Source: Arenicola marina
Lineage: Eukaryota > Annelida > Polychaeta > Arenicolidae
DNA length: 64,000 bases
Assembly: GCA_964019135.1 (NCBI GenBank)
Contig: OZ025248.1
Location: 68,702,119 to 68,766,118, forward strand
Direction of reading: 5' to 3'
Shown here: piece after piece, positions 15,101 to 23,837 of the stretch
How the letters are laid out: the number at the start of each line of letters is the position of its first letter
Numbering within the stretch: position 1 is the stretch's first letter
Program-made: the position numbers and the translations under genes
The notes under the pieces: model-generated
What the model saw: the letters and a program-made list of their open reading frames with translations, nothing else
Told to the model about the DNA's origin: nothing
The model's database searches: none

Positions 15101-18100
15101 ACATGGACCATTCTATATGTATGTTGACCAATAAGGACCATTCTGTATGTATTGTGGTCCACAGGGACCAGTCTGTATGTATGGTGGCCCAAATAGATCA
15201 GTCTGTATGTACAGCGGCCCACAAGGACCATTCTGTATGTATGGTGGCCCACAAGGACCAGTATGTATGCATGGTGGCCCACAAGGACCATTCTGTATGT
15301 ATGGTGGCCCACAAGGACCATTCTGTATGTATGGTGGCCCACAAGGACCATTCGGTATGTATGGTGGCCCACAAGGACCAGTCTGTATGTATGGTGGCCC
15401 ACAAGGACCATTCTGTACGTATGGTGGCCCACAAGGACCATTCTGTATGTATGGTGGCCCACAAGGACCATTCTGTATGTATGGTGGCCCACAAGGACCA
15501 GTCTGTATGTATGGTGGCCCACAAGGACCATTCTGTATGTATGGTGGCCAACAAGGACCAGTATGTATGTATGGTGGCCCACTAGGACCAGTATGTATGC
15601 ATGGTGGCCCACAAGGACCAGTCTGTATGCATGGTGACCCACAAGGACCAGTCTGTATGTATGGTGGCCCACAAGGACCAGTCTGTATGTATGGTGGCCC
15701 ACAAGGACCAGTATGTATGTATTGTGGCCCACAAGGACCCGTCTGTATGCATGGTGGCCCACAAGGACCATTCTGTATGTATGCTGGCCCACAAGGACCA
15801 TTCTGTATGTATGCTGGCCCACAAGGACCAGTCTGTATGTATGGTGACCCACAAGGACCATTCTGTATGTATGCTGGCCCACAAGGACCATTCTGTATGT
15901 ATTGTGGCCCACAAGGACCAGTCTGTATGTATGGTGGCCCAAAAGGATCAGTCTGTATGTACAGCGGCCCACAAGGACCAGTCTGTATGTATGGTGGCCC
16001 ACAAGGACCAGTATGTATTTATGGTGGCCCACAAGGACCATTCTGTATGTATGGTGGCCCACAAGGACCATTCTGTATGTATGGTGGCCCACAAGGACCA
16101 TTCTGTATGTATGGTGGCCCACAAGGACCATTCTGTATGTATGGTGGCCCACAAGGACCATTCGGTATGTATGGTGGCCCACAAGGACCAGTCTGTATGT
16201 ATGGTGGCCCACAAGGACCATTCTGTACGTATGGTGGCCCACAAGGACCATTCTGTATGTATGGTGGCCCACAAGGACCATTCTGTATGTATGGTGGCCC
16301 ACTAGGTCCCGCCTGGATGTATGGTTGCCCACAAGGACCAGTTTGCAAGTATATGATGGGCCACAAGGACCAGTCTGTATGTATGGTGGCCCACAAGGAC
16401 CAGTCTGTATGTATGGTGGCCCACAAGGACCAGTATGTATGTATTGTGGCCCACAAGGACCCGTCTGTATGCATGGTGACCCACAAGGACCATTCTGTAT
16501 GTATGCTGGCCCACAAGGACCATTCTGTATGTATTGTGGCCCACAAGGACCAGTCTGTATGTATGGTGGCCCAAAAGGATCAGTCTGTATGTACAGCGGC
16601 CCACAAGGACCAGTCTGTATGTATGGTGGCCCACAAGGACCAGTATGTATTTATGGTGGCCCACAAGGACCATTCTGTATGTATGGTGGCCCACAAGGAC
16701 CATTCTGTATGTATGGTGGCCCACAAGGACCATTCTGTATGTATGGTGGCCCACAAGGACCATTCTGTATGTATGGTGGCCCACAAGGACCATTCGGTAT
16801 GTATGGTGGCCCACAAGGACCAGTCTGTATGTATGGTGGCCCACAAGGACCATTCTGTACGTATGGTGGCCCACAAGGACCATTCTGTATGTATGGTGGC
16901 CCACAAGGACCATTCTGTATGTATGGTGGCCCACTAGGTCCCGCCTGGATGTATGGTTGCCCACAAGGACCAGTTTGCAAGTATATGATGGGCCACAAGG
17001 ACCAGGCTGTATGTATGATGGCCCACAAGGACCATTCTGTATGTATGATGGCCCACAAGGACCATTCTGTATGTATGGTGGCCCACAAGGTCCAGTCTGT
17101 ATGTATGGTGGCCCACAAGGACCATTCTGTATGTATGGTGGCCCACAAGGACCATTCTGTATGTATGGTGGCCCACAAGGACCATTCGGTATGTATGGTG
17201 GCCCACAAGGACCAGTCTGTATGTATGGTGGCCCACAAGGACCATTCTGTACGTATGGTGGCCCTCAAGGACCATTCTGTATGTATGGTGGCCCACAAGG
17301 ACCATTCTTTATATATGGTGGCCCACTAGGTCCCGCCTGGATGTCTGGTGGCACACAAGGACGAGTTTGTACGTATATGATGGGCCACAAGGACCAGTCT
17401 GTATGTATGATGGCCCACAAGGACCATTCTGTATGTATGGTGGCCCACAAGAACCATTCTGCACGTATGGTGGCCCACAAGGACCATTCTGTATGTATGG
17501 TGGCCCACAAGGACCATTCTGTATGTATGGTAGCCCACAAGGACCAGTCTGTATGTATGGTAGCCCACAAGGACCAGTCTGTACCTGCGGTGCCGTCTCT
17601 CCTCGTTCCTGATACTGGTGCGCGAAGAAGCGCCTGAGACCGCTGGCCTCGTCCGCCGCCCTGATGGGGCCAGCCCACGTGAAGGGCGAGGAGGAGACGA
17701 ACCGCAGCTTGGTCTTCAAACTCCAGTCGGCAGGGAACCAGTCGTGCCGCTCGGCGCGCACAGGGGCCTGGCATACAAGCAACGGATTAAACACTGATAC
17801 AAACAACGGTTTAAATACTATGGTACAAACAACGGTTTAAATACTATGGTACAAACAACGGTTTAAATACTATGGTACAAACAACGGTTTAAATACTATG
17901 GTACAAACAAGTTTTAAATACTATGGTACAAACAATGGTTTAAATACTATGGTACAAACAACGGTTTAAATACTATGGTACAAACAACGGTTTAAATACT
18001 ATGGTACAAACAACAGTTTAAATACAATGGTACAAACAAGGGTTTAAATACTATGGTACAAACAAGGGTTTAAATACTATGGTACAAACAAGGGTTTAAA

Positions 18101-19049
18101 TACTATGGTACAAACAACGGTTTAAATACTATGGTACAAACAAGGTTTAAATACTATGGTACAAACAACGGTTTAAATACTATGGTACAAACAACAGTTT
18201 AAATACTATGGTACAAACAATGGTTTAAATACTATGGTACAAACAACGGTTAAATATTATGGTACAAACAACGGTTTAAATACTATGATACAAACAATGG
18301 ATTCAATACTAGGATACAATTTAACAACGAATTAACCTGGTACAGGTAACACGAACCAAAAACCTATCCACCTCGCATGTTGCTTCTCCCTGCCAGTCTT
18401 ACCTCTTGGTCCTCAGTCGTGCTAGGCTGAACATCTGCGTCCATGTATGGCCCCAGACCACCACCTGACAGGCAAGGCTGCTTCTGGTCAAGCTGTGGAA
18501 GTGCATTCTTACCTTGCTCAGACCCCTGCATTAAATACAGGAATAGGTAGATGATTAGACACAAATGGAAGCATGGATAATAACGAAAAAAATGCTATTT
18601 GCCCAGATACCTTTTAGATTTTATTTTAAATTTAAGTACATTTTACAGCTTATGACTATATTATCATTTGCTAAATATCTGTTGGTCATTTACTGTCTAT
18701 TTAACTGTTCACACCTACCTGTATGCCTGATCCTTCACTTAGGATGTCAAAGAGTCTAGGACTATGCTGCTCTGTACTTGTTATCTGGCTGATTTTAGAA
18801 ATGCCACAGTCAAGTTCTTCAGACAGGATTTGCTTCTTGCGTGGTGAGCAACCAAATGGGTTTTTGCGCTTGCTTCTGGATTGTGCTTTTCGTCGATCTT
18901 GAACATTAGTACCAGCTGTAAGACCTGCTGCTGCTAAAGAGGTCTTCACTGATGATGTCCGCTTCCTGGACCGATGAATTTTCATTATGTCTGATGGTTT
19001 CTTCCAACCAGGTGAATACTGAGCCATGGTGGCCTTCCAGCAAATTGTG
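2754..19049 (-). CDS. SZT2: SZT2-like gene (KICSTOR subunit), 3' part, 8-10 exons
   Basis: Minus-strand exons in transcript order: 19,049-18,719; 18,525-18,403; 17,767-17,585; 12,489-12,371; 9,925-9,869; 9,430-9,252; 9,069-8,796; 4,085-3,878 (stop TGA). All have AG acceptors and GT donors, and the phases chain without conflict. The joined peptide contains [12 protein letters not shown] and [19 protein letters not shown], which I associate with the C-terminal part of SZT2. SZT2 is the large scaffold of KICSTOR, which tethers GATOR1 to lysosomes for amino-acid control of mTORC1. Two further exons, 3,574-3,383 and 3,119-2,754, follow on the same strand. They join in phase if a weak donor at 3,896 is used instead of the stop. 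The 5' part of the gene is outside the visible exons. The identification comes from memory of the family; the exon structure is seen directly. Four introns are minisatellite arrays. Confidence 0.55.
3197..3345. repeat. 54-bp repeat, about 2.8 copies, in the intron between exons i and j
   Basis: The AT-rich unit with GTACTTAAAAGCATCAATAA repeats with a period of 54 bp (for example 3,241 and 3,295). The repeat is unrelated to the other arrays. Confidence 0.85.
3383..3574 (-). CDS. Downstream exon i, possible continuation of the SZT2-like gene
   Basis: Exon of 192 bp (64 codons) between AGTCAG and CTCAAG|GTACTA, phase 0/0. The peptide includes [15 protein letters not shown]. Same strand and compatible phase suggest it belongs to the same transcript, but a separate gene cannot be excluded. 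Confidence 0.45.
3805..3890 (-). mobile_element. tRNA-derived SINE-like segment
   Basis: The minus strand shows a perfect B-box core (GGTTCGATTCC) preceded by an A-box-like GGGGTAACGGTCTGCCGGC. It does not fold into a convincing complete tRNA, so it is called a SINE head or tRNA relic. It overlaps the stop codon region of exon h. Confidence 0.4.
3878..4085 (-). CDS. SZT2: SZT2-like exon h with in-frame stop
   Basis: Acceptor TCTCAG|TCTCCC gives the phase needed after exon g. The peptide is acidic ([16 protein letters not shown]), then [18 protein letters not shown], then a TGA stop at 3,878-3,880. An alternative donor AAG|GTCAAA at 3,896 would skip the stop and join phase 0 to the next exon. 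Confidence 0.5.
4197..8762. repeat. 41-bp minisatellite, about 111 copies, filling one intron
   Basis: The unit TAATTATCACCACGCGTGAC plus GCTACTCGTTCAAGCCGGGTC repeats with an exact 41-bp period. Almost all variation is at two sites: CACGCGTG versus CACGCGCG, and AAGCCGGG versus AAGTCGGG. It occupies nearly the whole intron between exons g and h and ends about 30 bp from the exon g donor. Confidence 0.97.
8796..9069 (-). CDS. SZT2: SZT2-like exon g with degenerate [11 protein letters not shown] repeats
   Basis: Exon of 274 bp starting after TTTTTTCCAG. After [11 protein letters not shown] it encodes about four imperfect Gly/Thr/Gln-rich decapeptides (30-bp DNA repeats), i.e. a small coding minisatellite. 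Donor CAGAG|GTTAGA. Confidence 0.6.
9252..9430 (-). CDS. SZT2: SZT2-like exon f
   Basis: Exon of 179 bp with acceptor GCCACAG and donor GGAAG|GTAAGG. It encodes the most recognisable stretch ([20 protein letters not shown], then [14 protein letters not shown]). The split Gly codon joins exactly to exon g (GIEFDM). Confidence 0.65.
9431..9868 (-). mobile_element. Intron with a tRNA-derived SINE-like segment (about 9,600-9,760)
   Basis: The minus strand reads GTTCGAGCCCCGC followed by GGATAAAGATCC, the same arrangement (B box, then GGATAAAGATCC) as at 30,590-30,640. This suggests one SINE family. The rest of the intron shows nothing recognisable. Confidence 0.35.
9869..9925 (-). CDS. SZT2: SZT2-like exon e (57 bp)
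   Basis: Short exon between a GACAG acceptor and a GTGAGT donor, phase 2 in and out, encoding [17 protein letters not shown]. The phase fits both neighbours, which supports it despite its length. Confidence 0.6.
9978..12169. repeat. 49-bp minisatellite, about 45 copies, filling one intron
   Basis: The unit containing ATGGTAAGCTTTGAATGTAA and GAGACAGCACCGC repeats with a period of 49 bp between exons d and e. All three minus-strand frames are open for 400-650 codons because the unit lacks stops; these frames have no independent coding support. Confidence 0.97.
12371..12489 (-). CDS. SZT2: SZT2-like exon d
   Basis: Exon of 119 bp, phase 0 in and phase 2 out, with acceptor CTTTAG|GTAGCG and donor ATTGG|GTCAGT. 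The peptide contains [17 protein letters not shown]. Confidence 0.6.
12619..17584. repeat. 30-bp minisatellite, about 165 copies, filling one intron
   Basis: The unit with TGTATGTATGGTGGCCCACA repeats every 30 bp between exons c and d. The array touches the splice donor of exon c. Blocks recur at about 630 bp (for example the CCAATAAGGACC variant at 14,489 and 15,119) and about 632 bp (15,909 versus 16,541), i.e. higher-order repeats. Because 30 is a multiple of three and the unit has no stop in any frame, long ORFs (up to 1,271 codons) appear in all six frames. Confidence 0.97.
17585..17767 (-). CDS. SZT2: SZT2-like exon c
   Basis: Exon of 183 bp (61 codons, phase 0/0). The peptide includes [18 protein letters not shown] and ASGLRRFF and looks like a folded-domain segment. 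The acceptor (TATGCCAG) lies in the edge of the 26-bp array, and the donor (CCGCAG|GTACAG) is the first base pair of the 30-bp array. Confidence 0.65.
17772..18312. repeat. 26-bp minisatellite, about 21 copies, at an intron 3' end
   Basis: The unit ACGGTTTAAATACTATGGTA plus CAAACA repeats with some 25-bp units. On the coding (minus) strand each unit reads TTGTTTGTACCATAG, and the array runs into the real acceptor of exon c (TTGCTTGTATGCCAG). Confidence 0.95.
18403..18525 (-). CDS. SZT2: SZT2-like exon b
   Basis: Exon of 123 bp (41 codons, phase 0/0) with acceptor TGCAG|GGGTCT and donor AAGAG|GTAAGA. It encodes a Gly/Pro/Gln-rich linker ending PSTTEDQE. Confidence 0.55.
18719..19049 (-). CDS. 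SZT2: SZT2-like exon a (first recognised)
   Basis: Exon of 331 bp, phase 2 in and phase 0 out, with donor CATACAG|GTAGGT. The encoded segment is basic and low-complexity ([12 protein letters not shown], then [12 protein letters not shown]) and probably disordered. A second frame is also open for about 47 codons from the same acceptor, so the start is less certain than the donor. Confidence 0.5.
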
Positions 19050-20440
19050 CTGACCAAAACTATTAGAACATTGACTGATTAGATTTTAACTCTTTACATT
19101 TTATGTCCTATTTCTCAATATAAGACACAATCTGTCACTTTGGCTATTTCATGATCCTCCCAGGAGTGGCACAGGATGAGAACACAATTCATCAGGCTGC
19201 AAAAATAAAGAAAATAGTGTTGTTCAGCCTTACAATGTAACTTGTGGAAGTTTAAGGAATATGAAAATGTATATATAATACATGAAAACATTACAAATAT
19301 GACATCATAATGCAATAAATCTAAGTGATTAATCTTCACACGTTTTTAATTTGCTTACATCTATCCCTCCTCAGGGATGATCATTCCTTTCACCCCTCCA
19401 CAGACATCCCGCACCGCCACTACACTTATCTGAAATTGCCAGCAGGCTGTATTTAAACTGAAACTGTTTTTAATATCAGCCTTGGCCTAAAAAAGGCAGT
19501 TTATGATACATCTAGATATTGCAATACACTTTCTTAATATAAACAGTATATAAAAATGCTTCAAGCCTCCTGACATGTTCTTAATTCTATGTAGTCATAA
19601 TTCTTTTACATATATATATAGATCATATGATGGATTTAGCATTGTTATTTCTCTCTGTGCAAAGCATAGAAAGTAGTAATATGAACAAACTTGTACATAT
19701 CACTCAGTTGACATATAGCTGATATCTTTAAGCATAATCTCATATAAATATTGATATCGGAAAAATGTGACTTTCAGTAATTAAATATTTTTATATTTAC
19801 CAAATAGTGCACCTGCAGATGACAATCTGGCAGTTATCATACGTGGGCCCAGCCACATATGAGCAAATATATTCACTTATAATTATAAAATAGAACTTGT
19901 AAAAGATGAGTAATGTACCTAAGACATATTAACATATAATGTTATGATAATGAGAACCATTCTTATTATTCTAAACCAAAGCAGATAACCAGTGATAAGT
20001 GTACTATTGCGTCGAATGCCAATAATAATGCAGTAATATGCAGCAATAAAATCTACCCTTGGCAGAGAGTGAAATGTGCAGCAGGATTTCTGTTCAGCTA
20101 TGTACTGTCTCAGCAGTAGACAATTCAAAGCAAAGGGCAGGCATAGCCATGGCCTGGGCCCTAGCTCACACATCAGTGGCAGATTTCACGAATGCAGTGT
20201 AGCCAACTACAGGGCTTATAGGCCTAGCCAACTAAATTTAACTGCTAAAGTTACCAAGTAAATGATGGGTGATTTTAGCCAACTAAGCCCACTCAGCAAA
20301 CGCATAGATCTAATGTTTTTTTAATGTTTTAAAATGTTTTTTATTAGATTATAATCATTTTAGAAATGCTATAAAACGTTATAGTGTTTGCTGGGCAGTA
20401 GCCAGCAAAACTAACTTATGTTTGTGAAAACCCTAGGCTT
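19050..20440. other. Non-coding AT-rich stretch, function not recognised
   Basis: No convincing exon. A short minus-strand open stretch near 20,060-20,170 ends at a possible donor but has no recognised similarity and was left uncalled. Confidence 0.4.
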
Positions 20441-20450
20441 CAGCTGATCT

Positions 20451-20505
20451 AGCTTTGACATCAAAACCCATGCATCAAGGTGCATGGGTTTTGATGTCAA
20501 AGCTA
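20451..20505. repeat. 55-bp perfect-stem palindrome between 10-bp direct repeats
   Basis: A 24-bp perfect stem (20,451-20,474 with 20,481-20,504) encloses the 6-nt loop TCAAGG. It is flanked by CAGCTGATCT at 20,441-20,450 and 20,506-20,515. It could be a tiny palindromic insertion with target duplication, a template-switch product, or a hairpin RNA source. Confidence 0.85.
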
Positions 20506-20905
20506 CAGCTGATCTTGACTTCAGATCTAAAATAAAATAAAAAAAATTATAGGGCCTCTGAAGTCAAATTAATTCATTCAAGTGAAGCTTAGTCAGATAA
20601 GATTCAAAATATTTAGTCTTAGATCTTTCTGATTTTACTTGACTAAATCACAATTTGTCACATAAGTTTACAAACTTTTAATGTCCCTTGGAGCATGTGA
20701 ACTGCAAGGCCGATTATCACCGTGACGGATTTTGTACTTCGCGCGTCCGCGCAGACTGGAGAAGAGCTGTCCGCTGACCGACAAGCTGTCCACAGGTTCA
20801 GGCGGAAATGAACTCGGTGACCTCAGTCAGGGAGCCAAGGGACAGCAAAAAGGTCTACGCGCCAAGTTCAAGTCCAGGATACATTAAAAGGACCCAGTAG
20901 CCGCC

Positions 20906-21028
20906 ATGGTCCTCGTTGACATTGCTGCAGAATTTGGCTTTGTAATATTTCTTGTAACGTATTCATGGATAATGGTAAACTGGTTGGCCTTGCAAGTTGT
21001 GAAAGCCAGAAAACGTTTTCATGTTCAG
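20906..21028 (+). CDS. MGST3: MGST3-like isolated first exon (unit A)
   Basis: ATG in a strong Kozak context (GCCGCCATGG) opens 41 codons ending at CAG|GTAAGA. The peptide (EFGFVIFLVTYSW, then ALQVVKARKRFHVQ) matches the N-terminal membrane helix and following basic motif of MGST3, a MAPEG-family membrane enzyme that uses glutathione to conjugate or reduce lipid substrates. It differs clearly from the exon 1 of the two complete genes. No matching exons 2-5 were found before 23,838. It is either an alternative first exon for the next gene, with a compatible phase 0 donor, or a remnant of a lost third gene. Confidence 0.7.
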
Positions 21029-21179
21029 GTAAGATCGAACGACCTTGACCTTTAGGATTGCATTCGCAGTTATGATTCTTTCAGTACGCATATATGTAGC
21101 TCCATCACGTAGCCTTGTTGTTCTCTGCAACAGCGCCACAAGGGGATAGCACAGGCGCAGTAAATCAGTGGAGGAGGCC

Positions 21180-21345
21180 GGGGAGGGGGTGGGGGGGGGG
21201 GGGGGTAGGCGGCCCCTACAACGTATATTAAACACACAAGGTGTCCAACTCCCGCTGGATGTTACACACCAATATAAACCATCCCCATGGCAAAGGAAAA
21301 ACATAGCTTGACGTGCGATATTTTTTGATACCCCCCCCCCCCCAC
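21180..21345. other. Homopolymer G and C tracts
   Basis: A long G tract (about 21,180-21,206) and a C tract (about 21,331-21,344). Low complexity and G-quadruplex capable. Confidence 0.8.
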
Positions 21346-21789
21346 TAGCGCAACCCAACAGTGGGTAGGGCAGATGTGCTTGCATGGTACTGATTATTTT
21401 TCCACGAATTGTCTAAACTCGCTTTATGCCGGGTTTACATGGTACGATCATTCCTTCAATAGTCGTAACAGCGGTCGAAGTATCGGTCTGTCAACAGTTC
21501 ACACGGTCGAACCGCGTACCATGCAACCGATTCAACAATTTTCACTACCGCCGCCTGGCGAACATACCATTAGGGCATCGCGCGTACAATGCGCGTGCAT
21601 ACAAGTCACACATACATTATCATTGTCATAATGCAAACAATAAGGTCAACGGGATCATCTCCACGCTGATTGGTTAACAATTCCTAGATCTTGAAGTTGA
21701 TCGAAACTTTAGAACACTGCGTGGAAAACCGGCCCTCCAATTGCAGAGTTGGTCGAAAACTTGATTTCTTGCAGTGAAATTTACAACGT

Positions 21790-22090
21790 ATCGCATCGTG
21801 TGAACAGGGCATTAAAGGAATTTAGGGATGGGGCATCTACAACTTTGGCTGCCCGCATAGTGTTCCTGGAATCTGTGGCTCTGTGTGCTATGAAGCTGTT
21901 GGTCCTCTTTAGCGTTTTCAGCTTGTACTTTTATGTCCTCTGGTGACAGTGTCCACCTCAACAGGGTAAATGATGTTGGTGTCGTACGTCTTGTGGGTTA
22001 ACTAGTATATATGCTTCGATCATATCTCCCCACATTCTCCAATAAGCCATACTTGGTAGGCTCAGTATATTGAGTCTGTTCATTCGACTG
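21790..22090 (-). pseudogene. LINE (CR1/L2-like) reverse transcriptase C-terminal fragment
   Basis: The minus strand encodes RLNILSLPSMAYWRMWGDMI, then, after frame breaks, TRGHKYKLKTLKR and VVDAPSLNSFNALF. These match the conserved end of non-LTR ORF2 (RL..L.LP....RR.RGDMIE and the later SLNSFK motif). Confidence 0.5.
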
Positions 22091-22169
22091 TTTAGTGGAT
22101 GCGGTGTCGGCGTTCTCTGTGCGCTCGGTCGTTATCTGGCTCGCCAGAGTTGTTCTTTAGAGGCTTCTC

Positions 22170-22560
22170 AGGAACTTGCGATTCCGGCGTTATACCAAGC
22201 ACCATTAGTGGTTTGCACCGTGTAATATATCGATTCCTTCATTGGTGTCGTCACGACGGTTGCCGGCTTTCAGATCAGTTCTTGATGGGATTGCAACATC
22301 ACTGGGTCTCCTGGTTTAAGTTCATGCAGTGCATGCGTCCCTCGATCGTTACTTACTTTTGGGTACGTCATCAATGCCGCAGAATCTCGTTTGTGAACTC
22401 ACAATTTGCCTTATACTTGAATGTCTGCGGTAGAACAGACTTCAAAGGTCTCTCGTACAGCAGTTCAGCTGGTGATTGTAGGTTGCTGGAAATTGGTGTA
22501 GAATGTCAAGAATGCTAATGGTTAGGTTACAGAACTTCTCTAAGCTAGATTGGTAGGTCA
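22170..22560 (-). pseudogene. Ty3/gypsy-like integrase C-terminal fragment
   Basis: The minus strand contains SPAELLYERPLKSVLP and a YTVQTTNGAWYRRNRKFLR-like end. These are typical of the region after the integrase core in gypsy-type polyproteins. Several stops and frame breaks mark it as a dead copy. Confidence 0.5.
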
Positions 22561-23837
22561 TGGTATGATGTTGTGGCCCTGAGGCTAAGAAATGCATGTC
22601 AGTATCATTTGGGGAATTATATCCCACATCGGCAGGTAAAAAGTACGGAAACTTCGTTATTAGTACCACTATGGAGAAGGAAAATATAGTCATGTTATCT
22701 TCTGGGCGTATCATCTTATTACTACTTATTTTTAAATAGTTTATCCTCATTAGGACCCAGTATCTCCTGAGCCTCTCTTAGCTTGATAAACGCTATTTTT
22801 TTCATTTCCATACATACGTTTATTCAATTAGCACAGGTTTGTTGGAACCTGCCTTTCCTACAAATAGCATTTCGAGAAAAAAAAAGTTTCCATTTTTGTC
22901 GAACAAATGCCTCTGCAGCCCCCCCCCCCACCCCCCTTTGAACCATGCAGGCACATTAGTTGGTAAAGGCAAGAACGTCTCTGCAACAGGGTTACCCATT
23001 TGATGTTTGCTTCCCAAATATAGGACAGTCAAGTTTGATCTGCGTGCGAAAATGGAACACATATATACGTCACGCCATGCCTATTGACAGATCCTAGGCG
23101 CCCGTGTGGATATCACTAAGCAAGCACGCGAGTTTTTGTTGGTCAGAATTACGTCAATCATCATGTGACATTTCACATTCACCGGCATTTTTCCTGAGCC
23201 ATGCACCTTATTCACGGAATCGCCATCTTTACGCAAAAACGAGGCTGTGCCTGCAAACACAAACTGCGTGACCCGTTAACGCGTGCACGCTAATTCGCCT
23301 TATGCATATATGTTAGGAATTCCCATGCGAAAATGAGGCTATACCTGCAAGTTTGTGCGCGAACGGCAAGTGCATATGGTGTGTGGCCCTCAGGGGAACT
23401 TGAATATACTGCGTCCGGACCATACTGTACAAGTTCTGCGAGCACCCCCCCCCCCCCCCACCCCCTTCCCAGGACGCAAGGTGTCAGAGAGCAATTTCAA
23501 GTTTATGCATGCCTTGCCAATAACCTGGAAATATGGTATTTATCTGAATAAACTTCAATAAAATTACAAATGTGTCGACGTTGTCTATGTCTGGGCATTA
23601 ATGGGTTAATAGTGTTCAGAGTACATGTACGCGGAACACTGCTGGAACACTGGTTATCGGAGGCTGTTCTGGCAAGCATTGCGATGCAGCAGGGCAAAAG
23701 AATCATTGCCTTTGACATTTGTTTTTCGAGACCTGTGCACTGGTGCACCGCGAACATTTGCTTAGTCACCAGGTCACTGTTGCTTTCCAGGGTGTTCCAG
23801 TTTGTAGGCTCTGTCACCAGAAAAACTAATTGTCAAG

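Noticed and set aside
12517-16332. 1,271-codon minus-strand ORF and similar long ORFs in 12.4-17.6 kb
   Set aside because: Every frame of the 30-bp repeat is open. The ORFs follow the array limits and cross a real exon in the wrong frame, so they are repeat artefacts.
19919-20173. Possible further SZT2-like exon on the minus strand
   Set aside because: A short open stretch with a weak donor, and the phase does not join cleanly to the frame used for the exon ending at 18,719.
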